Shown here piece after piece: positions 35,044 to 43,820 of a DNA stretch of 64,000 bases (positions within the stretch are counted from its first letter, which is position 1; each line of letters begins with the position of its first letter). The notes beneath the pieces are model-generated. The model was given only the letters and a program-made list of their open reading frames with translations, had not been told where the DNA came from and ran no database searches. The stretch is taken from contig NZ_LFND01000003.1 of the NCBI RefSeq assembly GCF_001045465.1, forward strand, positions 248,001-312,000. Reading direction: 5' to 3'. The position numbers and the translations under genes were made by a program. The stretch comes from Chryseobacterium angstadtii. Its GTDB lineage: Bacteria; Bacteroidota; Bacteroidia; Flavobacteriales; Weeksellaceae.

Positions 35044-36315
35044 ATGAAAAGAAAATTGTTATTTGGTGAGCGAATGCTTTTAGGAGACGGAACGGAACCT
35101 TTTAATGCGGTTATTCCGTTCCGGTTGCGGGGCACCTTTACAATAGAGCATATTGAACATGCCCTGAGTCAGCTTCAGGGCAAACATCCCTGGTTGAGAG
35201 CGCTCATCAGTCATGATCAAAATAATGTGCCCTGGTTTGAAGTGGCAGATCAACCTCTTCCGATACCCATCCGGATCGTTCCCCGAAAAGGAGATGACGA
35301 TTGGCAGGAAGAATCCAGAATGGAATGGCAGACCTTATTTAATTATGGGGAACAGCCTCTTCTCCGGTTTATTTGGATCAAAGGGGAAGAAGTTTCAGAT
35401 ATGCTTTTTTCTTTTCATCATTGTTTATGTGACGGAGGTTCGGCCATGACCTTTTTATATGAATTTTTGCAGATAATGGACCATCCTTCTGCAGAGATAG
35501 GGGTGGAAAATCCAATACTTGGAATTCAGGATGTGGTTCCTTCCGATATTTTAACAAACCGCAGGCAAAAACTGAAGGCAAAAATCATCGGCAGGGTAGC
35601 GGCAACCGCGATTAAATGTATTCCCGTCGGTAAAAAAGCGGTTGAAAGACAAAACGATTATCTGATTCATTGGAAATTAGACAAAACGATGAGCAAGGAA
35701 CTGATTTCTTACTGTAAATCCATGGAAGTTACGGTTAATACCTTTTTAAGTGCTGCCGTGCTCCGTGCATTCAGGAAAGTAAAAGGAGAAGCAGCTTTCA
35801 ATAAGGTTTCCTGTCCGGTGGATATCAGGCGTTTTGCACCGCAGATCAAAGATGACCATATTTTTGCTTTTGGCCTTATGATTGTAGTTTCTGCCAATCA
35901 GAAAATGAATTTTTCGGAAAACCTGAGGCTGATGCAGGAAACTGTGGAACGTAAAACTTCGAAACTCAATCCATACATTACCATGATGGTGATGGAATCT
36001 GCTCATGATGCCCTGAAAAATTTTACGAAGCTGCTAAAGCATGGTAAGTCTTCCAATGACTGTATGTTTTCGAATCTGGGACGCATTCAGATTCCTCACG
36101 AGTATAAGAACTTTTCACTGGAAACTATTTTCAGCCCTTCTGTAATCGGACCGCTGGGAAATACCACGACAATGGTGACTTCCACGTTCAGAGGGGAAAT
36201 GGATTTCAGTTTTATGGGAAGCGAAGGCTATTTGCCGTATTCACAGGCATTGGCTATCCGGGATGAGGTCATTCAAACCATTAAACAACAACTGGATCAT
36301 ATTGCTGTATTATGA
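35044..36315 (+). CDS. Condensation-domain-type acyltransferase 1
   Basis: A 423-residue enzyme of the NRPS condensation/PapA/WS-DGAT superfamily. The active motif HHxxxDG is present as His125-His126-C-L-C-Asp130-Gly131, and LSNLGRI-type segments (FSNLGRIQIP) lie in the C-terminal half as in PapA-like proteins. It resembles its neighbour throughout (MKRKLLFGERMLLGD against MMKRKLMLVERIMYAD), so the pair arose by duplication. Such enzymes form esters or amides between an ACP- or CoA-bound acyl group and an alcohol or amine. Here the acceptor may be a sugar or hydroxyl of the glycosylated product. End overlaps the next gene by 4 bp. Confidence 0.82.
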   Translation: MKRKLLFGERMLLGDGTEPFNAVIPFRLRGTFTIEHIEHALSQLQGKHPWLRALISHDQNNVPWFEVADQPLPIPIRIVPRKGDDDWQEESRMEWQTLFNYGEQPLLRFIWIKGEEVSDMLFSFHHCLCDGGSAMTFLYEFLQIMDHPSAEIGVENPILGIQDVVPSDILTNRRQKLKAKIIGRVAATAIKCIPVGKKAVERQNDYLIHWKLDKTMSKELISYCKSMEVTVNTFLSAAVLRAFRKVKGEAAFNKVSCPVDIRRFAPQIKDDHIFAFGLMIVVSANQKMNFSENLRLMQETVERKTSKLNPYITMMVMESAHDALKNFTKLLKHGKSSNDCMFSNLGRIQIPHEYKNFSLETIFSPSVIGPLGNTTTMVTSTFRGEMDFSFMGSEGYLPYSQALAIRDEVIQTIKQQLDHIAVL

Positions 36316-37559
36316 TGAAACGAAAATTAATGTTGGTTGAACGGATCATGTATGCAGATCCGAAGACTCCGGTAAATTGTGTTTTTACGGCGAGAATCAA
36401 AGGTGAAATTCAGGAAGAGAATTTAATATCGGCTTTAGCTAAAATTCAGCAGAAACATCCTTTGTTGAGGGTGAAAATTGACAGAACCAGCGAACCGTAT
36501 CCTTTTTTTATCGAAGTCAAAGATATTGAACCTGTTCCGCTCCGCATTGTTCCGCGGAAAACGGAGGAAGACTGGTTTACCGAATCTGAAAAAGAATGGA
36601 TGCATCTGTTTGAAGATGAACGAAAGCCACTGGCCCAACTGGTCTGGATTAAAGGGCAGAAGGTTTCCGAAATTCTTTGGGTACTGCCGCACTGCATCTG
36701 TGACGGGACTTCTCTTGTCACGCTGATGAGAGAACTGCTTTCCCTGCTGGATGATCCTTCAGTAGCACTGGATTCTTATCCGCTATTTGACTCCGTTCAG
36801 GATTTTCTGCCTTATGATTTTAATGTCAGAAAAAAGAAACGAAAAGCCCGGTTGTATCTGATCATGGCCCGGCTGTTTTTCCTCATGCAGCGCAAAAGTA
36901 AAAAAGGAAGTCCCGGAAAAAATTATGTGGTTCACTGGAAGCTTTCTCCGGCTGTAACCGGGCAGATCACGGCAAAATCTAAAGCTCAGGATGTTTCCGT
37001 GCATGCATTGCTGTGTGCTTCGTTTATGGAAGCTTTCCGGCAGGTACAGGGCAAACAGGCAAAAGGAAAAGTAATCAGTCCTGTGGATGTGCGTCATTTT
37101 ATTCCGGAAATCAGGCAGGATCATGTATTTGCATTTGCCCCGACTGTAGAACTTTCGATAAACAAAGGAAATCAGAATGTGCTGGACAATGCCCGGCAGA
37201 TCAAAAAAGATCTCAAAGAAAAAATAGAAAAGATGGAAGCCCGGGAACTTCTCTGGATGGGCGAACATATGCATCCCGTGGTAGAACGTATGATTTCTAT
37301 GATGAAAACCAGTAATGGCGGACATGATGTCACGCTTTCCAATATGGGAAGACTTACTATTCCGAATGCATATAAAAATTTCACCCTGGAAACGATTATC
37401 AGCCCTACGGTTGCTTTTCCCTGGCTGAATTCAAATACGCTTGTGACCACCACATACAATCAACATATGGACTTTACTTTTATGTCCAACGAGAATTTCC
37501 TTCCAAAAGAGGAAGCCATTGCCATTAAAGACAAAGCTCTTGAACTCCTGACCTCATGA
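36312..37559 (+). CDS. Condensation-domain-type acyltransferase 2
   Basis: A 415-residue paralogue of the preceding protein. The active motif reads His127-C-I-C-Asp131-Gly132 (preceded by Pro, so the first His of HHxxxDG is absent, which many active members tolerate). LSNMGRLTIP and MDFTFMSNE match the counterpart segments. Two diverged copies suggest two acylations at different positions or with different acyl donors, or a heterodimer. Coupled by 4-bp overlaps at both ends. Confidence 0.82.
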   Translation: MMKRKLMLVERIMYADPKTPVNCVFTARIKGEIQEENLISALAKIQQKHPLLRVKIDRTSEPYPFFIEVKDIEPVPLRIVPRKTEEDWFTESEKEWMHLFEDERKPLAQLVWIKGQKVSEILWVLPHCICDGTSLVTLMRELLSLLDDPSVALDSYPLFDSVQDFLPYDFNVRKKKRKARLYLIMARLFFLMQRKSKKGSPGKNYVVHWKLSPAVTGQITAKSKAQDVSVHALLCASFMEAFRQVQGKQAKGKVISPVDVRHFIPEIRQDHVFAFAPTVELSINKGNQNVLDNARQIKKDLKEKIEKMEARELLWMGEHMHPVVERMISMMKTSNGGHDVTLSNMGRLTIPNAYKNFTLETIISPTVAFPWLNSNTLVTTTYNQHMDFTFMSNENFLPKEEAIAIKDKALELLTS

Positions 37560-38113
37560 AATTTAAATTTAAACCTCCAAAACCTAAAAAACTCAAGAAA
37601 ACAACATTGAAGCGCTTTTTAATGAAGCGTACCATTTACTATGTTCTTCCGAATGTATTTTTCAATTTCATTATTGCTTATGCCAGCTTTCAGGAACTGG
37701 GCTACACTCACTTTTTTTCAGGAACACAGAATCTGGCCCGGCTTACCCTGCCAATGGCTATATTCCTGCCTGTAGTCCTTACGATCGACATTATCAACAG
37801 GGTCATCATTGCTTCTGAGCAGGAGGCTATAGAATTTACCGTAGATGAGCAGCTTAATAAAAGGAAACTGCTGACGAAGCTGAGTATTTTACATGGCATT
37901 GTTACGGGATTAATGGTTTTGTCCGTATTACTTTTTGCACAGTCTGTTTTTTCAAAATATTACAGGCTGGATGCTACTGTGATGGCTGTACTTGTTGGCA
38001 CACTGGCGGGCGTTCTGTCTGTTATTTTTGTATATCTGCCTGTGTGGAGATTAAGAAAGTGGATGTGGAGAAGGGGAGCGGTAGTTGCTGTGGAAGGAGA
38101 TAATTTGTCATGA
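37556..38113 (+). CDS. Small integral membrane protein of the PKS operon
   Basis: A 185-residue protein that I do not recognise. A strongly basic N-terminus (MKFKFKPPKPKKLKKTTLKR) is followed by four likely membrane helices near residues 29-47, 63-85, 105-128 and 138-162, and a basic tail (RLRKWMWRRG). By the positive-inside rule both ends should be cytoplasmic. Its start overlaps acyltransferase 2 by 4 bp, so it belongs to the operon. Possible roles: membrane anchor for the enzymes or help in placing the product in the membrane. It is not like known exporters. Confidence 0.7.
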   Translation: MKFKFKPPKPKKLKKTTLKRFLMKRTIYYVLPNVFFNFIIAYASFQELGYTHFFSGTQNLARLTLPMAIFLPVVLTIDIINRVIIASEQEAIEFTVDEQLNKRKLLTKLSILHGIVTGLMVLSVLLFAQSVFSKYYRLDATVMAVLVGTLAGVLSVIFVYLPVWRLRKWMWRRGAVVAVEGDNLS

Positions 38114-38167
38114 TAACGCGACCTGTTTTTAAACTTTTACCTATCTTCACCATCTTAAAAAAACAAT

Positions 38168-38713
38168 ATGAAAAAAACAATCCTCATCCTTTCTGCAGCT
38201 CTTCTTTTAAATTCATGTGTGGTTTCTACGGCCGCCAAAGTCGTAAAAGGGGCTGTGGATTTAAGTTATAAAGCAGTAAAAGGAACGGTTAACGGGATCA
38301 GCTGGGCGGTAAGCAAAGCAAAAGGGAAAATAGATGAAGACCGTGTGGATGGAACCTGGAAAGTAGTGGGTGTTTACAAAGGATCTTTTGAAGACTTTTC
38401 AAATGATCAGAATCCGGAAGCTTCATTTACTTCAGACTGTACCGAAGGTTTCGATCAGATTATTTTTAAGGCTAAAAAATCAAAATTTAAGCCTGTACAC
38501 TGCAGCTCTGAAAAGGAAGACTGGGTGAAATATTCCATGGAATTCGGGAAAAACCCTTTAACGAAAGAAAAAGAAAACTACATTGAATATAATTCCAACA
38601 ATTACATTTCAGTGATTGATGTTAACAGTAAAACAATGGTGCTGGAAGGAAATCTGATGCCTAAGCTGGCTTTTTCCGGAGCAAAACTGTATCTTTTGGA
38701 AAAAGTGAAATAG
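38168..38713 (+). CDS. Lipocalin-like lipoprotein
   Basis: A 181-residue lipoprotein with signal MKKTILILSAALLLNSC (Cys17 lipidated). An amphipathic stretch (residues 20-55, rich in Val, Ala and Lys) precedes a beta-rich domain starting VDGTWKVVGVYKG, which is reminiscent of the lipocalin-like family, where GTW-V opens the barrel. It contains two further Cys residues (SDCTEG, HCSSEK), likely disulfide-bonded. It starts 54 bp after the PKS operon on the same strand, so it may be co-transcribed and could bind the lipid product. That link is inference. Confidence 0.55.
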   Translation: MKKTILILSAALLLNSCVVSTAAKVVKGAVDLSYKAVKGTVNGISWAVSKAKGKIDEDRVDGTWKVVGVYKGSFEDFSNDQNPEASFTSDCTEGFDQIIFKAKKSKFKPVHCSSEKEDWVKYSMEFGKNPLTKEKENYIEYNSNNYISVIDVNSKTMVLEGNLMPKLAFSGAKLYLLEKVK

Positions 38714-39039
38714 TCAGAAGAAAATAGTTTTTATCGTGATTTATGGAAGTCAGAAGCTTGAAGAGGGAAGTTATTGAAGTCCAAAGATAGAAATACAGTG
38801 GTGTTTTATTAATTCTTTTTAAACTACTTCAATATATGTAAAAAGAAATTGTTAAATACTTACCGTCTAATAGTAACTTCCATCGTCTATCTTCCATCTT
38901 CCCATCTTTTAATCTTAATTTCTTATCCCGAATTCAGGTTAAACTTAAACGTAAATCATAATACTTTAACACATACAGTACGGTACCCTCGATAAATTTT
39001 TGTTCTTTTGCAAAAAGTTTTAATTTTTTAAATAATTGC
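38714..39039 (+). other. Intergenic region with short inverted repeats
   Basis: This gap of 326 bp has no coding frame of note. A purine-rich block near 38742-38785 (ATGGAAGTCAGAAGCTTGAA, then GGGAAGTTATTGAAG) is mirrored by a pyrimidine-rich block near 38873-38910 (AACTTCCATCGTCTATCTTC, then CATCTTCCCATC), giving a loose inverted repeat. At 38923-38942 lies TTATCCCGAATTCAGGTTAA, an inverted copy of a motif found at 3069 and, in part, 51405. No T-tailed terminator for the PKS operon was found. Confidence 0.5.
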
Positions 39040-40182
39040 ATGTCGAAGTACGATGAAATCCGGTCTTTCTATGATCATGAAGTGAATGAAGCATTAGCTG
39101 GAATAGCCTGTGATCCCATGATGAAAGCGCTGATGAATTTTACTTTTCCCGGTAAGGAGGAGAAGACCTGGCTGGAAGAATTTAAAAATGTACATTCCAT
39201 AAAGGATTTTCAGACTCATTTTATAGCATTCACCATTCGTCAGATTCTCGCAAAGAGTTCTGAAGGATTAACCACTTCAGGATTCGATCAGCTGGATAAA
39301 AATACACCTTATCTTTTCATTTCGAATCACCGTGATATTGTTCTGGATACTTCACTCCTTAATCTGGTGCTGCTGGAAACAGGCCATATCATGACTGCTT
39401 CGGCCATTGGAGACAACCTCGTTCACAGAAAATTCCTCCATGTGCTGGCCAAGCTGAACCGTAACTTTTTAGTTCAAAGAGGCTTACCGCTTCGTGAGCA
39501 GTTGAAAAGTTCCCAACTCATGTCCGAATATATCAACGAGCTTTTACACCATGAAAAGCGTTCCGTATGGATTGCCCAGCGTGAAGGCCGTACCAAAAAC
39601 GGAAATGATGCTACCCAGCAGGGCGTTCTGAAAATGCTGGCAATGGCTGCCGGAGATCAGACATTGACAGATTATTTTAAAACACTGAAAATAGTTCCCA
39701 TATCCATCTCCTACGAATATGATCCTACCGATTCTCTGAAGATGCCGCAGCTATTGGCGCAGCACAGAGATGAGCAATACATCAAAGGAAAGAATGAAGA
39801 TTTCAATACCATGATCAGTGGAGTGATAGGGCAGAAAAAAAGGATTCACATTCACGCAGGACAGGTCATAGATACCGAACTGGACGATATTGCGGCAAAG
39901 ATTGATAATAAAAATAAACAGCTGCAGGCACTTGCACAGATCATAGACCATTCCATTATTCGGAATTATAAGCTTTGGCCTACCAAGTTTATAGCGTACG
40001 ATCTGCTTCACCATACCGATACCTACGCTTCACAATATTCAGAACAGGAGAAACAGCTGTTTGTCCGAAGGCTTGAAATGCGGATCAACCCTTCCGATGC
40101 CGTTTCAAAAGAGTATTTCTTATCCATGTATGCCAATCCTTTGGTTAATACAATGAAGCTTGAAGGAGATTCTTCAATATAA
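39040..40182 (+). CDS. PlsC/PlsB-type glycerolipid acyltransferase
   Basis: A 380-residue protein of the lysophosphatidate/glycerol-3-phosphate acyltransferase family. The catalytic NHxxxxD motif appears as SNHRDIVLDTS near residue 96, and AQREGRTKNG near 185 is the EGTR-like substrate motif (here EGRT). It lacks a clear transmembrane helix and is longer than ordinary PlsC, closer to the PlsB-like branch. Probable job: acylation of glycerol phosphate or another lipid alcohol at the inner membrane. It follows the PKS region on the same strand after a 326-bp gap, so it is probably an independent unit. A strong terminator follows. Confidence 0.82.
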   Translation: MSKYDEIRSFYDHEVNEALAGIACDPMMKALMNFTFPGKEEKTWLEEFKNVHSIKDFQTHFIAFTIRQILAKSSEGLTTSGFDQLDKNTPYLFISNHRDIVLDTSLLNLVLLETGHIMTASAIGDNLVHRKFLHVLAKLNRNFLVQRGLPLREQLKSSQLMSEYINELLHHEKRSVWIAQREGRTKNGNDATQQGVLKMLAMAAGDQTLTDYFKTLKIVPISISYEYDPTDSLKMPQLLAQHRDEQYIKGKNEDFNTMISGVIGQKKRIHIHAGQVIDTELDDIAAKIDNKNKQLQALAQIIDHSIIRNYKLWPTKFIAYDLLHHTDTYASQYSEQEKQLFVRRLEMRINPSDAVSKEYFLSMYANPLVNTMKLEGDSSI

Positions 40183-40261
40183 AGATTCCTGTAATTTACC
40201 ATTGATAGGCTTTGAAAGTTTTAATGGTAATAATGCAGAAGAAAATATTTCTCAAAACTAT

Positions 40262-40296
40262 AGACACCTTATCCTGATGAGGTGTCTGTTTTTTTA
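40262..40296 (+). terminator. Rho-independent terminator after the acyltransferase
   Basis: AGACACCT (40262-40269) pairs with AGGTGTCT (40280-40287) and is followed by GTTTTTTT. Confidence 0.82.
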
Positions 40297-40612
40297 CTTA
40301 CCCTATACATTCACACGTTTTCCTTTATTTTAATTCAATTTTTTATCTTCATTAATAATAAAAAATAATTTCGGAAATATTTTTTCGGGGAATAAAAAAA
40401 TCATAGTTCCGGTTCTTTAATTTTTCAGCAAACAGAGAGGGATTGAATGACATTTTGTAATGTGTGAAATAAAATTAATAATGAATTATGGAAGTTAAAC
40501 TAATCTAAATTTAATATATTTATTCTAATGAAACGATAGAATAATCTGCAAAATTCAATGTGGAGGCGGCAGGATAGTTGTATTGAACTAAGAACCACAC
40601 AAATTAAAACAT
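40297..40612 (+). other. Intergenic region upstream of egtD
   Basis: About 316 bp, AT-rich, no gene. It must hold the egtD promoter, but I find no exact TAnnTTTG; TATATTTA near 40516 is the closest by eye. No structured RNA was recognised. Confidence 0.35.
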
Positions 40613-41596
40613 ATGAATTTACAGTTAAACCCACATGCAAAAGTCAGTGGTCACCCTGTTGATGACTTTCTTACGGATGTTTTGGAAGGCCTGAAAAGCA
40701 ATCCGAAAAGGCTGTCTTCAAAATATTTTTATGATGAAAAAGGAGACCGGCTTTTCCAGGAGATTATGGCGATGCCCGATTATTATCTCACCCCATGTGA
40801 ACTCGATATCTTCAAAAACAAAACGGCCGAACTCGCCCAAATGATTATCCCGGGAAATGACCCCTTTGATTTGATTGAGCTGGGTGCAGGAGATGCCATG
40901 AAATCTACATTTCTCTTGAAATACCTCGTAGAAAAAGAAACTGACTTTACCTATATGCCTATTGATATTTCCGGTCATATTCTTTCTGTTTTACACGAAA
41001 AACTGAGCCGGGAGCTTCCTGATTTGAAGATCACTGCTCTGGAAGGAGATTATTTCGAAATGCTTCAAAAGGCGGCTTCACTTTCGGACAGAAAAAAGGT
41101 GATTTTGTTTTTAGGAAGCAACATCGGCAATATGAGCAGGGAAGAAGCGGAGGAATTTAGCTTACATCTGAATAAGAATCTGGCGAAAGGCGACAAAGTA
41201 CTGATAGGCTTTGATCTCATGAAAAATCCACAGGTTATTTTAAATGCCTATAACGATAAAGAAGGAATTACAGCAGCTTTTAATCTTAATCTTCTGAACC
41301 GGATCAACAATGAGCTGGATGGAAATTTCATTCCGGAACAGTTTCAGCATTATCAGACCTATGATCCTGTAAGCGGAGCCTGCAGAAGTTTTCTCATAAG
41401 CCTTAAAGATCAGGAAGTCATGATTGGAAATGAAAAGATTTTATTGAAAGAAAACGAATTCATAGATATGGAAATCTCACAAAAGTTTTCGCCAGAAGAC
41501 ATCAGCCAGCTGGGAGAAAAATCAGGTTTTACTATGGCCGGAGAAATCATGGATTCTAAAAAATGGTTTGTAGATACCGTTTGGCAGGTAAAATAA
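40613..41596 (+). CDS. egtD: L-histidine N-alpha-methyltransferase (ergothioneine biosynthesis)
   Basis: A 327-residue SAM-dependent enzyme that trimethylates histidine to hercynine, the first step of ergothioneine synthesis. The family's N-terminal block is well preserved (SSKYFYDEKGDRLFQEI, then MPDYYLTPCELDIF), followed by the SAM-binding motif LIELGAGDAMKS, FLGSNIGNM and a C-terminal domain ending SKKWFVDTVWQ. Length is as expected for EgtD. It lies 121 bp before egtB on the same strand, an arrangement that supports the assignment. No egtA, egtC or egtE is in the window. Confidence 0.92.
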   Translation: MNLQLNPHAKVSGHPVDDFLTDVLEGLKSNPKRLSSKYFYDEKGDRLFQEIMAMPDYYLTPCELDIFKNKTAELAQMIIPGNDPFDLIELGAGDAMKSTFLLKYLVEKETDFTYMPIDISGHILSVLHEKLSRELPDLKITALEGDYFEMLQKAASLSDRKKVILFLGSNIGNMSREEAEEFSLHLNKNLAKGDKVLIGFDLMKNPQVILNAYNDKEGITAAFNLNLLNRINNELDGNFIPEQFQHYQTYDPVSGACRSFLISLKDQEVMIGNEKILLKENEFIDMEISQKFSPEDISQLGEKSGFTMAGEIMDSKKWFVDTVWQVK

Positions 41597-41717
41597 AATT
41601 AAAATTACTGAATAACAGAAGATTATATTCATCTCATCACTCCCATAAGAGAAAATGATATTTTAAAAATTTCAGGCTGATGATTGATTCAGAATAACTC
41701 ACTAAAATCCTAAAAAT

Positions 41718-42890
41718 ATGGCACCAGACACTGCAACAAAAGATATAGTGAAAAAATATACCGATATCCGGAAATACTCCGAAGAACTTTGCAGGCCTTT
41801 GGAAATAGAAGATTATGTGGTACAGCCCATCGTGGATGTAAGTCCTCCGAAATGGCATCTCGGCCATACGACCTGGTTTTTCGAAACCTTTATTCTGATT
41901 CCCAATTTTCCGGACTATCAGGTTTTCGATCCTCAGTATAATTTTGTGTTTAACAGCTATTACGAAACCATCGGAGCACGTGTGATCCGTACCGATCGGG
42001 GAAATCTCAGCCGTCCATCTGTTTCGGATATCTATACCTACAGAAGATATGTGGACGAACACATGCAGGCTTTTCTGCAAAGCGGATTCATGACCGAATC
42101 GTTGGAACCTCTGTTGGAACTGGGTCTTAATCATGAACAGCAGCATCAGGAATTATTAATGACTGATATTAAATATATTTTGGGTCACAACCCGCTTTTC
42201 CCGGCTTACAGAAAGGAATTAATTCCCCAAAAGAACAGCTCTGGAAATGGAGAAATTATCAGATTTCCCGAAGGAATTTATGAAATTGGTTTTCAAGGAG
42301 AAGGTTTTTGTTTTGACAATGAACTGGGAAGGCATAAAGTGTTTCTGAACGATTTTGAGATAGCAGATCAGCAGGTAACCAACGGAGAATATCTTGAATT
42401 TATGGAATCTGGCGGCTACATCGATTTTAAACACTGGCATGCTGAAGGATGGGACTGGGTAAAGCAGACTCACGCAAAATCTCCGCTGTATTGGCATTAT
42501 ATTGACGGAAAGTGGATGAATTATAACTTAAATGGCTTACAGGAAATCAACCTGAATGATGCCGTCTGTCATATCAGTTTTTATGAAGCTTCGGCTTTTG
42601 CTTCCTGGAAAAAAATGCGTCTTCCCACCGAAGCCGAATGGGAGGCTGCATCCGGCCGTTTCGAATGGGGAAACCGTTGGGAATGGACCAATTCTGCCTA
42701 TCTGCCTTATCCCGGTTTTAAAAAAGAAGCAGGAGCAGTAGGTGAATACAACGGAAAATTTATGGTCAATCAAATGGTATTGAGAGGAGCTTCAATAGCT
42801 ACACCTCCAGGCCACAGCAGAAATACCTACCGGAATTTCTTTCAGACCGGTTTAAAATGGCAGTTCACAGGAATCAGACTCGCCCGATAA
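41718..42890 (+). CDS. egtB: Ergothioneine biosynthesis protein EgtB (sulfoxide synthase)
   Basis: A 390-residue non-haem iron enzyme that joins hercynine to a thiol (cysteine or gamma-glutamylcysteine) with O2, giving the sulfoxide precursor of ergothioneine. The N-terminal DinB-like domain supplies the iron ligands: His50 in WHLGH, and His139 and His143 in NHEQQH. The C-terminal half is a formylglycine-generating-enzyme-like domain (VCHISFYEASAFASW, RLPTEAEWEAA, and RNTYRNFF with GIRLAR at the end). It lacks the methyltransferase domain of ovothiol OvoA. With no EgtA/C/E nearby the enzyme may use cysteine directly; this is inference. The transporter ATPase starts 3 bp after its stop. Confidence 0.92.
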   Translation: MAPDTATKDIVKKYTDIRKYSEELCRPLEIEDYVVQPIVDVSPPKWHLGHTTWFFETFILIPNFPDYQVFDPQYNFVFNSYYETIGARVIRTDRGNLSRPSVSDIYTYRRYVDEHMQAFLQSGFMTESLEPLLELGLNHEQQHQELLMTDIKYILGHNPLFPAYRKELIPQKNSSGNGEIIRFPEGIYEIGFQGEGFCFDNELGRHKVFLNDFEIADQQVTNGEYLEFMESGGYIDFKHWHAEGWDWVKQTHAKSPLYWHYIDGKWMNYNLNGLQEINLNDAVCHISFYEASAFASWKKMRLPTEAEWEAASGRFEWGNRWEWTNSAYLPYPGFKKEAGAVGEYNGKFMVNQMVLRGASIATPPGHSRNTYRNFFQTGLKWQFTGIRLAR

Positions 42891-42893
42891 GTA

Positions 42894-43820
42894 TTGCCTA
42901 TGATTACAGTAGAATCCATTGTTAAAAAATTTAACGGAAAACCTGCGGTAGACGGAATTTCTTTTCAGGCTTATGATCAGGAAATTTTTGTGCTTCTGGG
43001 ACCGAGTGGCTGCGGTAAAACCACCACACTTAAGATGATCAACCGCCTCATAGAAGCAGATTCCGGAAATATTTTAATTGACGGAAAAAATATCCGCGAC
43101 CGGAAACCTGAAGAATTACGGATGGGAATCGGTTTTGTGATGCAGCATTCCGGATTGTTTCCCCATTATACCATCCAGCAGAATATTGCCGTAGTTCCTG
43201 AACTGTTGAAATGGGATAAAAAGAGAACGGAAACAAGAACTCACGAACTTTTACATAAGCTTCACCTTTCGGAAGAGATCCTGTCCAGATTTCCGGGAGA
43301 ATTAAGCGGCGGGCAGCAGCAAAGAGTAGGGATTGCCAGAGCTTTGATGGCTGATACACCTGTTTTGCTGATGGATGAACCTTTTGGAGCATTGGATAAT
43401 ATTACAAAAGCAGATATTCATTCAGAGTTCAAATCGCTGGAAGAGCTTAAAAACAAAACCATTATTCTGGTCACTCACGACGTGCAGGAAGCTTTTGAAT
43501 TAGGGCACCGCATCTGTCTGATGGAAAAAGGACAAATTGTGCAGATTGGGACTCCTAAAGAAATGCTTTATCATTCCAAAAACAGTTTTGTCCGCGATTT
43601 TTTTGCTGAAAACCGACTTTTACTGGAATATAAAACAACCACGTTGCAGGATGTTCAATCATTTTTCCCTGTGGAAGACTGGTCCCATGAATGGAATGTT
43701 TCGGGAGATACTCATGTCTGGGACGCGTTGCAAAAACTGAGCTCAGATCATAAAAATACGGTGCACTACGAGAAACTGGTGAGTGCATTCAATGAATACA
43801 GAAAACTGCAGATCGTATGA
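42894..43820 (+). CDS. ABC transporter ATP-binding protein (OpuCA/EgtV-like)
   Basis: A 308-residue ATPase of the osmoprotectant/betaine uptake class. Walker A GPSGCGKTTT, the Q-loop in FVMQHSGLFPHYT, signature LSGGQQQRVGIARAL, Walker B VLLMDEPFGAL and the switch His in VTHDVQEAF are all intact. About 70 C-terminal residues form a regulatory extension in place of full CBS domains. It overlaps the permease gene by 4 bp and starts 3 bp after egtB, so transport is tied to ergothioneine metabolism. The best family guess is an ergothioneine importer of the EgtUV type; betaine or choline uptake is the alternative. Confidence 0.85.
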   Translation: MPMITVESIVKKFNGKPAVDGISFQAYDQEIFVLLGPSGCGKTTTLKMINRLIEADSGNILIDGKNIRDRKPEELRMGIGFVMQHSGLFPHYTIQQNIAVVPELLKWDKKRTETRTHELLHKLHLSEEILSRFPGELSGGQQQRVGIARALMADTPVLLMDEPFGALDNITKADIHSEFKSLEELKNKTIILVTHDVQEAFELGHRICLMEKGQIVQIGTPKEMLYHSKNSFVRDFFAENRLLLEYKTTTLQDVQSFFPVEDWSHEWNVSGDTHVWDALQKLSSDHKNTVHYEKLVSAFNEYRKLQIV

